Assembly (NCBI GenBank): GCA_023525715.1
Contig: CM042014.1
Location: 20,005,063 to 20,069,062 of the forward strand
Direction of reading: 5' to 3'
Source of the DNA: Cichorium intybus
Lineage: Eukaryota > Streptophyta > Magnoliopsida > Asterales > Asteraceae
Length of the DNA: 64,000 bases
A program made the position numbers and the translations under genes. This document shows, piece after piece, positions 35,589 to 46,865 of the stretch. The notes beneath the pieces are model-generated. The model was given only the letters and a program-made list of their open reading frames with translations. It did no database searches and was not told the DNA's origin. Each line of letters opens with the position of its first letter. The first letter of the stretch is position 1.

Positions 35589-36320
35589 GTGTATCTATAT
35601 ACAACTATGTTGTATGTCGTCGATCTTGGTACATATCAATTTGGTGGCTGGGGATCTGGAGAAAATCGATCGGGTAGAAGTGGATATGGTGGAATGGGAT
35701 TGGAAGCTAGAAACAATCAAGTTCCGACTATGATGGATTCTCATACTGGTCCTTTCAGGTATGTTAAGAGACATAAATGTAAGAATGCTTTCAATAATGA
35801 ACCTACTTATGATATTGGTGCATATAGGATTGATGGTAGAAATAGTATCCTTTTGGTTAATGATGTTAAACTGTCTCCATCTCCAGCTCTATTAGAGAAA
35901 ATTATAAATATTGTAAAGGTAAATCAAACGAGGAGAACATTTTTTGTGATTCAACGGATGAAGACATTGGAGCTAATGATTGTGTTGTGAAGTATGAAGT
36001 ATGTAATAGTTTTAGACATATTAATGATTTTTGGTTTATGCCTCCCTCATTTACAAACATAGAAACCACCATTAAGCCTAAAGTACAGCCATTGAATGAC
36101 CCAACCACACAAGTCTCACTTCATCTAATGTTTGTAGATAAAGGAGCATTTGAACTAGAGTTGGGGTTAAAATGAATTTAAGAAGATTTTCAAGATAAGA
36201 TCGTGATGTCATGCAAAAAACGAGTTTGAGGCTATGTGTCTTTATGGAATTTGTGAATGGCGTATTAGGGTCGCCAAAATTGAAGATACCGACTTATTCC
36301 AAGTTCAATTACTTGAGGAT
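35589..36320 (+). pseudogene. Possible Mutator-like transposase N-terminal relic
   Basis: An open stretch of 133 codons (35589-35990) is followed in shifted frames by FVDKGAFELELGLK and NEFEAMCLYGICEWRIRVAK, then DTDLFQVQLLED. The C-X-W-R-I-R-A/V-x-K pattern followed by FQV resembles the plant MuDR N-terminal zinc-like domain. The catalytic part is missing. The 133-codon stretch itself (GGWGSGENRSGRSGYGG) is not recognised. Confidence 0.35.
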
Positions 36321-37987
36321 TGACGAAAATGTAACACCCTTCCATTTGACTTCCCGAAAGGATGTTTACATATAAGTATCAAACTTATCAAAACAAGTTT
36401 TCAATAAAATAAGAAAATGCATAAGCAAGAGGGTTGGTCCCATTTGGTAAAACCATAATGTCTTTACTTGTCATGTCCATGAAGGTGTTACAATGCATCA
36501 AGAACAAAAGTCTTAAATCAATCAAATACATCTCATAAGCTAAAGTTACAAGTCTTGTGGTTGTCCAAATGCTAAGCTTCCGATTGTCACTTCTAGGTTC
36601 TCCAATAATCATTCACTGCGAGTACATGCTAAGCTTTCAATGGTCACTTCTAGGTTCTCTGAGTGAGTGCTCTCAACAATTTGTTGTGTCTGATCATCAA
36701 TGGTGGTACTTTTTATTCTTGGAATGGAGAACAAGTATCTAATTCCTATGGCCAAATACGAATATTTTAATCAAGTGCTTGGTTTAGAAAAATTGTATAA
36801 AACGAACAATGATTATTCACTTAAATCAAACCAGCATATGAAATCTGTATATCTCGCGAATGATTAATAAATATGCGAGCTTTGCTTTTAAAAAAACAGA
36901 ATAGGAACATTGATTTTTCGTTTTAAATAAAAAAAATACAAAATTTTAGTCTACAATAAAATACTTGTTCTAATGTCATGTCTTTCAACAAACAACAATT
37001 ACCAAATTTTCACGATCTATTCATGGTACCTTCTTCTTCTTCTTACTGTTGAAGGAGAATATGGACATTAGATATTGTATATAAGGGGATGCTTGGGGAA
37101 CCAAAAACCACAAATCTGCAGTTATTATTTTACACTTTTACGGGGTTGGTGACTTGGTGGCATTTTGTTATATATCTAAAGATTGTGGTTATGAAGAATG
37201 AGAAGAGAGTAATCAATGGTAATTTTAGTGAACTACTCTTTTAAAACCAATAAGCTAATGAGTCTCCCATTCGATATTGCACGACTATTTACTATGGGAA
37301 CCATATTTAAACCAGCTGAGAGCGAAACTAAGAGCCATCCGACTAATTACACAGTTATACAAAATGGTATCGGCTATTATTAATGATCGGTTTGAACAAC
37401 TAGCTTCAAATACCCCAGCTTCTCTTTCTTGGAGAGATATAATTAGACTTTCTTTTAATGATTTAAATCAATTTAAAGTGTTATTTGATCCAATCGTACT
37501 AACAGGTATCTATACTTCACTTAAAACATCCATTTGAAAAACAATTCCGTCTAAATCAAACTCTTTTACAAGGTTTTATCCCAAAAATGTTTAGCACCCA
37601 TGCGGAAAACATGCCATTTTCTTACAACCCTTCATAGTTTCAGATCGTTTAATCATATAATGATATATCAGTAACATTAAATAAGAAACAGTCAGTATCA
37701 GCTATATAACACAAACACACAAGTGGAACAGTTGGTTAAAATTACGACTAAAAGATCAACAAAAACAATGACATAAAATAGCGATGTGCTATTTCCTTCC
37801 AGTCAAACTTAAACTTCCCCAGAATTTTCTAATGTTCTTACCAACAACTTTTAACAATAAAACACTTTCCAATTCCAGAATCAGAGCAGTCAGCATGCAT
37901 TTAGGCCGACCATGCCTCCATAATGATTATTTGTCAAAGATGCTAAAGTAAGCAAATAAACAGTGAAAGCTTCCAGAAGTTTCCGTT
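36321..37987. other. Region downstream of the membrane-bound NAC gene
   Basis: AT-rich. It contains two ~35-bp direct repeats (atgctaagctt...cacttctaggttctc at 36569-36603 and 36627-36661) and an unassigned 86-codon frame at 37277-37537. The 3' untranslated part of the NAC gene must start just below 37988. Confidence 0.35.
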
Positions 37988-40782
37988 TCAGCTCATGTAT
38001 GACCTCGGACAGACGAGACTGCTGATCTTGAAGCTCAAAGAAAGAACCATGATCCACAGGAACAAGCAATAAAACCAACTCCTGGAAACACCGGAATTCG
38101 CCTTTCCGGGGTTTAATCCAACACTTTGATGATCATTTTGGTCCAACCCTAATGAAAGAACAATGTCAAGATGGCCATTCTTGGCCAATGACCAGTCCAA
38201 TTTGGTCCCTGTGAAAGAAACATCGCGTATCCGGATCATTCCTGTGGTAACACGAACTGATGTTGAAGCTTGTGAAGCAGCAGCCAAATATTTTGCAGGA
38301 AACTCTGATGCAAATGCGGGTGGTGCAGATATGTTTCCCAGCATGTAACTCGCCCTTTGAAGAAACGGGTATGCAAAATCTGCACAGACCAAGGTATTTT
38401 GGTCATTTAATAAAAACAAGGAAGAATTTATCGGTTAAATATTGAATCTGAGGATTCCAACGGAATGGAATCTCAAATTCCAACCCGTTAAAAATGGATG
38501 ATTTGGCAAGCAAACATGTGAGGGAATGGAATCTAGGATTCTGATTCGGTTGGAATCTGGGAACCAAACAGGCACCAAGATTTCTACTCTACCTGTTGGC
38601 AAATCTTGATCTTCTTGCTTTGAAGAGGCAAGGCCGTTGTTTTGTCCTTCAAACGGTTGTTGACTTGCTTCATTTGTCTCATGAATTCCTTCCATGCCAC
38701 CTTTTGCTGAATCTTGATGTTCTTGGCCTGAAGAAGAGGCACCATCGTTACCTGTTGCCAAATCTGGATGCTCTGGAGGGGTAAAATTACATTTCTGCCC
38801 TTCAATCGCCTTCTCATTTTCATTCTGATTTTTCAAATACAGTATAAAATTAGATTAGGATTTTGATTAAAAGCAAAAAAGATGCAATCATAGTGATGCT
38901 GTGTTACCTCAAGAATGAGGGATGATTCAGGGAGAATATCCTCGTTGTCAATGGAATCGAAAGTGTATTCCAAGTTATTTGTTGGATTAATAAATGAAGT
39001 GTATTCATCAAACATTTCAAGTCCAGGTTCTGTTTTGACATCGTTTTTAAGGTCATCTGCTTCGAGGAATGAACTTGCATCAAATTGGAAGTCACCAGTA
39101 GAAGCATCAAAAAATGGCTGATCAAGCAAATAATCCACATCAAAATCAGAGGTATTGCTTGTTTCACCAATGTATTCATGTTTAACAGATTTGGGGTTCA
39201 TGTCATTCTGTACAGGCAAATCAAACAACTTAGGCCCATCTTCTTTGTCAGCTTGATTTTGATCCTCACCCCCACCCATCAACAACTCTTGAGGGTCATC
39301 AATCATTTCTGCTGACACATCATTATCACTTTGATGGAAGTCTAATGGAAGTGGACCAACTTTGTCTGGAGTGTCTGAGCCAAGAATCTAAGGTAAAAGA
39401 GCCTTCATCAGGATTGTGAATAAGTAAAAATACATGCATATGAGAATTAGTGAAGAAGTAGAAGAAGAAAGTCAATTGATTGGTCAAACCTGCTCAAGGT
39501 CATTTGCATCTAGATATGCATCGTCATCATCAACAGGTAAATCTTCAGCAGACTCTTGTTTGGGGACCATTACAAGTTCATCATCCTCCCATTCCTCCTC
39601 AACAAATGGTGCCCCATATTGTTCACCATTTTTAGGTCCAGAACCACTCTTCCGGAAGATTCTACAAAGAACAAATGAATCCTGCCAACCCCAATCCAAG
39701 AAAATCAGAGAAGATGCAGTAAAACATATGATTACTTTGATGTTGAAGCCACATATATACACCTATTACATATGCAAGTATCTTATGTAAAGTACATGGT
39801 TCTTACCTGGACAATTCCTGCTTTTTCCAACTCCTGATCAATGAGTCTGTATTCATGCATAACCCAGTTTGTCCTTTCGCCCTTGGGTGCCCGACCACTA
39901 TGATAGACTAGAGTTTTTTTCATGCCAACTAGCTGAGACCTATGGTAAACAGACCGGTCTTTCCCTGTGGTCTTCCAGTAGCCTCTATCAGTTGCACGAT
40001 TTGTACGGGACCCATTCCCATACTTCTTATCTAGGACACTGAAAAAGTACCATTCTAGGTCTCTGGTCTTAAGCCTGGACAAACCTGCACCCCCAAATGA
40101 CCAAAGAGAATATTAAGCAAGATTTTTAGAATTCTCAAGGCTAGGATGTACCAGATAGTAGGACCTGGATTCAAATGACTAAAGCATGTAAACTAATAAG
40201 AAGAGAATCTCCACATGATGTGGAAAGGAATTTCCCAGTATTGCTACTTAGATCCACATGAATCTTTTGAATTTGTTGACCATACGAATATAACAACATA
40301 TTAGCTCTAGTTTAAGATAATTGAAGGAATTTCCCAGTATTACTACTTAGATTCACATGAATCCCACCCATATTGTCCAGATCATTCCCAGATGCATCAG
40401 AAGTTTGGCTCGAAGAACAGTTTATTGATCCGAACAGAACAATTAAGCAAAGACGCTTCAAATCAACAATTAAAAGCTCGGTTTCATTAAAACCAAACGA
40501 AATCATACCACTAAAACAACCACCGCATTTACTTCATTTACATAATCCCTAATTAACACAAAATTCAACATAAAAATAACTGAATTGACCTGGAAGATCC
40601 CAAGGCTCGACTTTGTAGACATCAACATCCGAAATAGCATCAAATCTGAATGGTTTGCCGCAAATCTTACGCCTCAGGTAATAGCGTACAAGTTCTTCAT
40701 CCGTTGGATGAAACCTAAAGCCAGGAGCGAGCGAAGAAGCCGTTGTTGGCGCCGGTGTTACCGAATCAATCACCACTGCCAT
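37988..40782 (-). CDS. Membrane-tethered NAC transcription factor (ANAC053/078, NTL type)
   Basis: Six exons on the minus strand (40782-40590, 40084-39807, 39681-39490, 39387-38908, 38824-38593, 38379-37988) join in frame to 588 residues. The NAC domain occupies about residues 18-170: APGFRFHPTDEELVRYYLRRK, VEPWDLPG, DLEWYFFSVLDKKYGNGSR, GYWKTTGKDR, GMKKTLVYHSGRAPKGERT, NWVMHEYRL, FVLCRIFRKSG. A long acidic, Asp/Asn-rich activation region follows. The C-terminal exon holds a conserved NTL block (YPFLQRASYMLGNISAPPAF ... VTTGMIRIRDVSF), and a single hydrophobic helix, WFYCLFLWIMVLSLSF, lies at about 560-575, near the C-terminus. Relatives sit in ER or plasma membrane and are cut free under stress. 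ANAC053/078 control proteasome-subunit and oxidative-stress genes. Membrane release here is inference. A second NAC gene lies upstream in the same orientation. Confidence 0.93.
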
Positions 40783-41336
40783 ATACGAATAAGATTTGTT
40801 GAAGAATTTAGAGAGAGATGTGATGTGAATTGAGGAATCGTGTTGATTAGGGTTTCATTGAGGCATTTGATCCAGAGAAAGTAAAAGCGGGCTTGAGTTG
40901 GTCCAAAATGACGACTTTAATTCCTTATATCTGTCAACACGTAGTCGTGGATGCTTCCTAGAAGCTTAAAAAAGACTTCGGTGACACTCAACATACCACT
41001 TTTTGTCTTCTAATAATCCATTAAACAAATATTACTATAATCATTCGTAAACCAGATATTTGTATTTTGTTACGTATATTGAATTCTTTATATGCTCTAA
41101 TATTTACAAAAATTGTTAAGAAAAAATAGTTTAGATATCATTATATTAATAATGTTAAATTTGATTTCATTTTAAATACGTTTAAGGTCTATTGTTTGTA
41201 AGTCATACATTTTGAGCCTCAAAATTGCACATGTGCTGTTACAATATCCACATACCGTTCCTATTTGGTGGATGAAAAATGTTGATGTCTACCAAAACTT
41301 GTATTTATCAAAATCGAAAATAAAACATAAAATTAA
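40783..41336. other. Upstream region of the NTL-type NAC gene
   Basis: Contains the 5' untranslated sequence (40783-about 40870, including tagggtttc) and the presumed promoter. A TATA box could not be fixed. The foldback element begins at 41337. Confidence 0.4.
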
Positions 41337-42064
41337 AGGAGAATTTCGCATACATTTATGTAAACTTTTATAATTACGACTATATTTTTATAATTTTCAA
41401 ATTACATGTATATATCTATATGAAACTCATAAATTCGCATCTATATTCAAATACTTAATTTATTTATAATTAATTTTTAAAAAAATTAAAAAGCATTCTT
41501 AAGTTGATTTTTTATTATTAAAATCTTGGTTGTTTATCTCATATTTTGGATTTAAGACTCTCACTTTGTTCAATCGATTGATATCTAAGGTATGATTTTG
41601 GATTTGATATCTGCTTCAGATCGATGACAACTCCAAACAAATAAGTTCAATTTGTTATCAATCGACTTTTTGGAAGTAGGTATCAACAAACTATGAATTT
41701 TGGTTGATGTAAATAAATGTCAACTGGGGGAACGATAGCAGCTTCATATCGAATTTTGAATTTGTGACCCAAATTTTGTTCAATCGATTGATATTTCGGC
41801 TACATCCATATTTATATTGATACGTTTAGGATTTTTGGGAGAATTGTAACATTGTAATGTTACAAGCTAATTAGTTTTTTAATAATAAAATTCAATTTAA
41901 AGATATTTTTAATTTTTTTAAAAATAATAATTATCAATAAATTAAGTATTTAAGTATATATATGAGTTTCTTAAGTTTTATAATTATATACATGTAATTT
42001 GAAATTTTACAATGATATACGTGTGATTATGAAAATTTACAAAAATATAGACAAAATTCTTCCT
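41337..42064. mobile_element. Foldback MITE-like element with ~190-bp inverted arms
   Basis: The left arm starts aggagaatttcgcatac. The right arm in reverse complement starts aggaagaattttgtctat and the two match with gaps for about 190 bp, including the shared core tcaaattacatg. About 350 bp of unrelated sequence lies between the arms, with no open frame. Flanks carry an 8-bp direct repeat aaaattaa (41329-41336 and 42065-42072), fitting hAT (8 bp) or Mutator (9 bp) target duplications. Its AT-richness means the duplication could be partly chance. Confidence 0.7.
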
Positions 42065-42474
42065 AAAATTAAATGGGTGATTAGTTTGTAGAAGAATTGA
42101 AATTTGATGTATGTTTGGTTGACAAAAAAATTAAATAAAATTTTGTTTTGTTTCAAGTTTGGTTTTCACATCTGTCAAACAAATTAAAACGTATAGTATG
42201 CAAAATGATAATAAAAATGGCTTTTATTCATTATTTTATAGTTTTTATTTGTTTCAAAAATAAAACAAGTGTAAACTCATATTATAAATCCTTTTGATAA
42301 AATCTCATTACGGTTTACAATTGATTTCAGTTTTAAACTAAAGGGATCTTAATCAAATATGCAAATGGCATAGTTTTTACTTGGATAAAATGTTTTGTAA
42401 TAACACAAAATATTAATTCCTTAAGATAAAGTTAAATTGAAAAAAATTCAAATATAAACCAAAACAAATGTTAA

Positions 42475-42857
42475 TGTCGAAGATAGGGAGGGAATGGACT
42501 TATTAGGGTTTCAACCCTAGCTCCCTTCAGCGACTCCCTCCCTAGACTGCTATTATTAGGCAACTAGAGTAGCTTGATGTCAAAGCTACACCCCTTTTGC
42601 TATTTTTGGCCCTGGACTGTTATAATTAATTAAACTTTTTTAATTAATTAGCATTTAGTCCCTACAATTAATTAATTCTAATTAATTTCAAATTAGTTTC
42701 TAATTACTTTATTATAAGTTGACAAATTAATAAATTAATTTCTCCCAATTTTATTTTGTCATTTAATTACTCAACTGGATCTTAAGGTAACTCAAAAGGA
42801 CCCTGTTATTATTACAAATATTACCAATATTTATGGCATTGGGCACCATTTCTAACA
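42475..42857 (+). repeat. Candidate 5' LTR of a broken copia element
   Basis: TG at 42475 and tctaaca at 42851-42857 bound 383 bp typical of a short copia LTR. It is followed by agcagtgtatcagg, a degenerate initiator-Met primer site, and then by copia coding remnants. No partner LTR was found, so the left boundary is uncertain. Confidence 0.45.
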
Positions 42858-42869
42858 AGCAGTGTATCA

Positions 42870-43242
42870 GGTACGCAGAAGGAATGAAATGGAGTGCTTT
42901 AGCAATCTGCTAAGTACAGAAGAACAAGGAAAGAAGGGCTAATTGAGGCGTTGGTGTTGTCAAATGAATAATTAAATCAATGAGGAGAGGAATTTCCAAA
43001 AGCAGAAAGGATATTGTATGTTGAATTGCAAAGAAAGTTGGCACTTTAAAAATCAGTGTCTGAATCTCTTCGTATGAAATACGAGGAAGGAGTTGAATGT
43101 GGCAGAAGACTGTGGTGACACACTTATCTGTTGTGTAGAGAGTTCGGTGGAGTCCTGAATAATGGACTCTGATGCCTCATTCCATGCGAGCATTGTAGAG
43201 ACATAATGTAGAACTTCAGACATTACGATGACAAGGTCAGGC
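42870..43242 (+). pseudogene. Copia gag-zinc-knuckle/protease remnant (part 1)
   Basis: Around 42990-43060 a frame reads SRKGYCMLNCKESWHFKNQC, the CX3C-type knuckle and GHWK equivalent. Around 43150-43190 WIMDSDASFHAS is the protease active site. Several stops are present. The copy is interrupted at 43247/43248 by a solo LTR and resumes at 46080. Confidence 0.6.
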
Positions 43243-43247
43243 TTATG

Positions 43248-46074
43248 TGTAACGACCCAAACTAATAATATAAATAAAGTGCGTGTAAATTTAAAGTTTT
43301 ATGTGTATTTTATGAGAAAGTATGTTTGCAAGGGTAGTTTAGTCATTTTACCATGAGAAGGGTAATTTGGTCATTTGACCATATACAAGAATTATTATAA
43401 AAGTATGATTCTTGTTTGGACCAAAAATGTAAGAAAGATGGTTATATGTAGTAAAAATCTAATGTTGGTGCCTAAAGTCCAAGGAAGAGGACTTCAAGGA
43501 CTAAAGTGCAAAATGACAAATATTAAATGGGAGAAATATCTCCCATAATTCCAGAAACCTGTGGAGAATTCTAGAGAGAACGAGAGAAGGCACGGGAAGG
43601 AGAAGAAGCCTTGATTAACTTGCAAGAATTGAAGCTACACACTTGGAATTAGTGATTTCCAAGCTTCAAGAGGTAAGACTACTAAGTTCTAAACTCAAAA
43701 TTTGGAACGAGAGTTATGTTCTTGACTTTTGATTTTCCAGAAACTTTGATTTCAACGGAATCATCTTGTTCAAAATCATCAATTTAACATGTTTAGTTAC
43801 TAAATATGTTGAAATACAAGAAAAATGATGATTTTGGTTCAAGAGCATTAAGTCACGGGTTTAGATGAACAAGTGATTTTGATGTATCTAATGTGTTAGA
43901 AAAGGTGAAAGAAACATGTAGTAGTTATTAATTCAAAGGAATTGAAGTTTTGATGCAAAGATGATGAAATGGGTTTTTAGCCCATGAACCCTAGAAATGG
44001 GTTTATGAGTTGGAACTGATTTCATAAGATTCTAATGGTTTTGTTAAGCCAAAAATGTCATAAGTGAAGTAAGAAATCAGTTTCAAGCCTTAAATTTCCA
44101 TAAAACGATTTTTGGTGAAAATGGTGTTTTCGGAAGAATTTCAAAGTTTATAAAGAAGAATTGATGATTTTAAAGTTTAAAGTTAAGTATAAGTTGGTAT
44201 TTAGCGCCTGGAAATGACCCTAAACTAATTAAGTCAAGTATTAAGAGCTTAATGGGGCAAATAGTGAAACTGCAGTTTGAAAAATCGCCAAATAAGGCAA
44301 TCTGCTTTGCCTTCGCGTCGCGACCACACCTTGGTCGAGTCGCGAGGCAGCACCAGCAGCCTTCGAGTCGCGACCACACCCTTGGTCGAGTCGCGAAGCG
44401 GCGGCTGCAGAAACATGCAGTGAGTCTCCTGCCAAGTGATTTTCAATTTTGAGTTTTGGTCCAAAACTTGTCCGTTTGAGCCCAAATTTTAAACATAGGT
44501 CTATTATGGTCCAAAACTTCATGTAAAATTGTCGGAATCGAAATACGACCCTCCGAGGGTAATGTAGTAAAATACGTATAAAATACGATTTAATTAAAGT
44601 TGGTCATTTTAAAGTTATATATTTATTATGACCCAAGATAGTATCATAAGGGCTCTAATGAGTTATAGAGTCAATAGAAATAAATGTTAATGTGTTATAT
44701 ATTAAATATAGGTTCATGCCAAGTGATTATTGAATCAAAAGAGTATAAATACGAGGAACGTGTAGTCAATCCACTAGCAATACATGAGGTGAGTACATGC
44801 AGTATTTTTACCCATTCTGGGGTACATGGCAAGTAAGTATTTTCAAGATTTTTCTATAAAATTTCTATAAGTGAAATTATATGCAAAAGTATTGTTTCTA
44901 AATTGTTGTGAAAGTATAATGCTATATTTGAAGTTATGTTTTGAACTACAAGTTAAATTAAAGAATGGTATGTTGGTCTATGAACCAATTATGTGAAAGT
45001 ATATTTTGATTATAAGTTATATATGTTTTCAAGTCTGAATGGCATATAGCCACAAGATGTTTAAGAAGTATGTTTTGATTACAAACTGTATATGTTTTCG
45101 AGTATGAATGGCATATAGCCATAAGATGTTGGAAAATATATTTTGGCATAAAGCTTAGCATGTTAGAAAAATATGTTTTAAACATATGATTATTATGTGA
45201 TGAAAGCTATATTTGGCATCTAGCCATAAAGACATAAAATGATGTAGTTTGGCACCTAGCCACAAGTTATATGTATATGAGAAATGTTCAAGCAAGCAGC
45301 AAGTATTTAGTATGACTGGTAATTGTAGCAAGCAGCGTTAGTAAGGGAACTATGTTCCAACCTACCCGGGTTAGGTAAGGGATCTACTGGGGAAAAATCC
45401 CCATCGCGAAGTAGATTGCCTCAGCACTTCTATGGTGAGGATTGATCCGTTCTTTCTAACCATAGAGACTTGGGGTATCACTTATAGTGATTAAAGCCCT
45501 AAGTATAAAAATCCAGCAAGCTTATAAAACCAGTCAAAGAAAGAAAGAAAGATGTTATTTTTGTAAAGTATGACATAAAATGATTTTTGAGAAGTAAAGA
45601 GTTATAGTATGTTGCTATTATAAAGTTTTGAAAGAAGATATTTTTGCAAGGCATGATATGTAATGATTTTGAAAAGTAATGAGCTATGGTATGATATTAT
45701 TATAAAACTTTGAAAGATGTTTTATGTTATAAGTTTTATAAAAAGGTTGGAAAAGAAGTTAAAAGTTTGAGTCTAAAACTCATGTAACTCACGAGACATT
45801 ATTGTCTTACGTATTTTATGTTTTGCCATGTATTCCAGGTTAAGATGATATGCTATAGTTGAATGAAGTTTAGCTGGAGTGGAGCCCGAGTTAGCTCCCG
45901 TCTTGGACTCAAGGTTAAATCCTTTCTTGCTTACTATGGTAAATTTTGATATGGATTTGTACACCCACTGTTTTAAGCATTTAAATTATCGGTTTTTGAT
46001 AAACCGTATTTTTGTACTCATGAATTTATATGAAAAACCATAGTATTTACAAACATTAGAAATGGGGTGTCACA
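43248..46074 (+). mobile_element. Solo LTR, large-LTR family, copy 2 (2,827 bp)
   Basis: Starts TGTAACGACCC and ends GGGGTGTCACA, flanked by perfect 5-bp duplications ttatg (43243-43247 and 46075-46079). It is inserted in copia pol remnants. It is closely related, in opposite orientation, to 46866-49946: shared blocks include cctacccgggttaggtaagg with the following ~150 bp, the tggcatatagccataagatg units near 45030-45140, and the near-end block cggtttttgataaaccg. No internal element sequence is present. Confidence 0.94.
44315..44402 (+). repeat. TCGCGA-containing mini-repeats in solo LTR copy 2
   Basis: Two units of cgcgaccacac(c)cttggtcgagtcgcga within about 90 bp, at the same relative place as the mini-repeats of copies 1 and 3 but with another unit sequence. 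The common core is TCGCGA. Confidence 0.7.
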
Positions 46075-46079
46075 TTATG

Positions 46080-46580
46080 GATGATTAAATTCTGGATATC
46101 GCCGGTGTGGAGGATGTTGTAATCCAGACAAGCTTAGGTATGAAGTGGACTTTGAAGATTGTCAAGATCATTTTGGATCTCAAGCGGATGCTGATATCCG
46201 TAAGGCACTTGGATGATAATGGGCACCACATTGAGTTTGACAACCACTAGTGGAATGTGACGAAGAGAAACATGGTTGTTTCCAGAGGACAGAAGCGAGG
46301 AACATTGTATATGGTTGAGACCTCTACGGGCAAGACAAACACTGTTGTCGAAGAAACGAAGACTTCTACTCTGTGGCACCAAAGAATTGGATATATGAGT
46401 GAGAAGAGAATGAAGATGTTGGAATCCAAGGGGAAGATTCATGATATGAAGAATATCACCCCTGGAATTTTGTGAACCTTGTGTCCTCAACAAACAGGAT
46501 AATGTCACATTTTCCAAGGTGGGACCAGTTTTGAAACAACAAAAGTTGGAACTTGTATTATCTGTTTTCGTCGGGTCAAA
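46080..46580 (+). pseudogene. Copia pre-integrase remnant (part 2)
   Basis: An open frame at 46257-46475 reads GTLYMVETSTG ... LWHQRIGYMSEKRMKMLESKG, the GAG-pre-integrase zinc motif. It is followed after a shift by CVLNKQDNVTF and LKQQKLELV, the start of integrase. It continues the remnant ending at 43242; together they show the solo LTR went into a copia element. Downstream integrase and RT are absent. Confidence 0.65.
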
Positions 46581-46865
46581 CGAAGACCCATCAAGTTAAC
46601 CCACCATTTAATTAGTTGGACAACTTAAATTTGCAATAAATGTCCCTATGCAATGAACGTATCGCGTAGGTCATTTGGACGTGTCGCCTTCTCCCACGAT
46701 TCCATCGTGATATCGTGTCCCATTCGATAAAATGTGTCATGTTCTTACCATCTACGCGTTGTGTGAGTTACAAGCCTGTTTTAACGTCAAATCCCCTGAA
46801 CACCGAACATAACAATCTTCAAAGTTCTTAAAATGGCAATCCACTTTGGGACGCTTTGCGTACCT

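Noticed and set aside
36330..36492. TGTAACACC...GGTGTTACA bounded 163-bp segment, like a tiny LTR or MITE
   Set aside because: No target duplication, no matching copy in the window, and the shared ends are only about 12 bp; probably chance or an LTR scrap.
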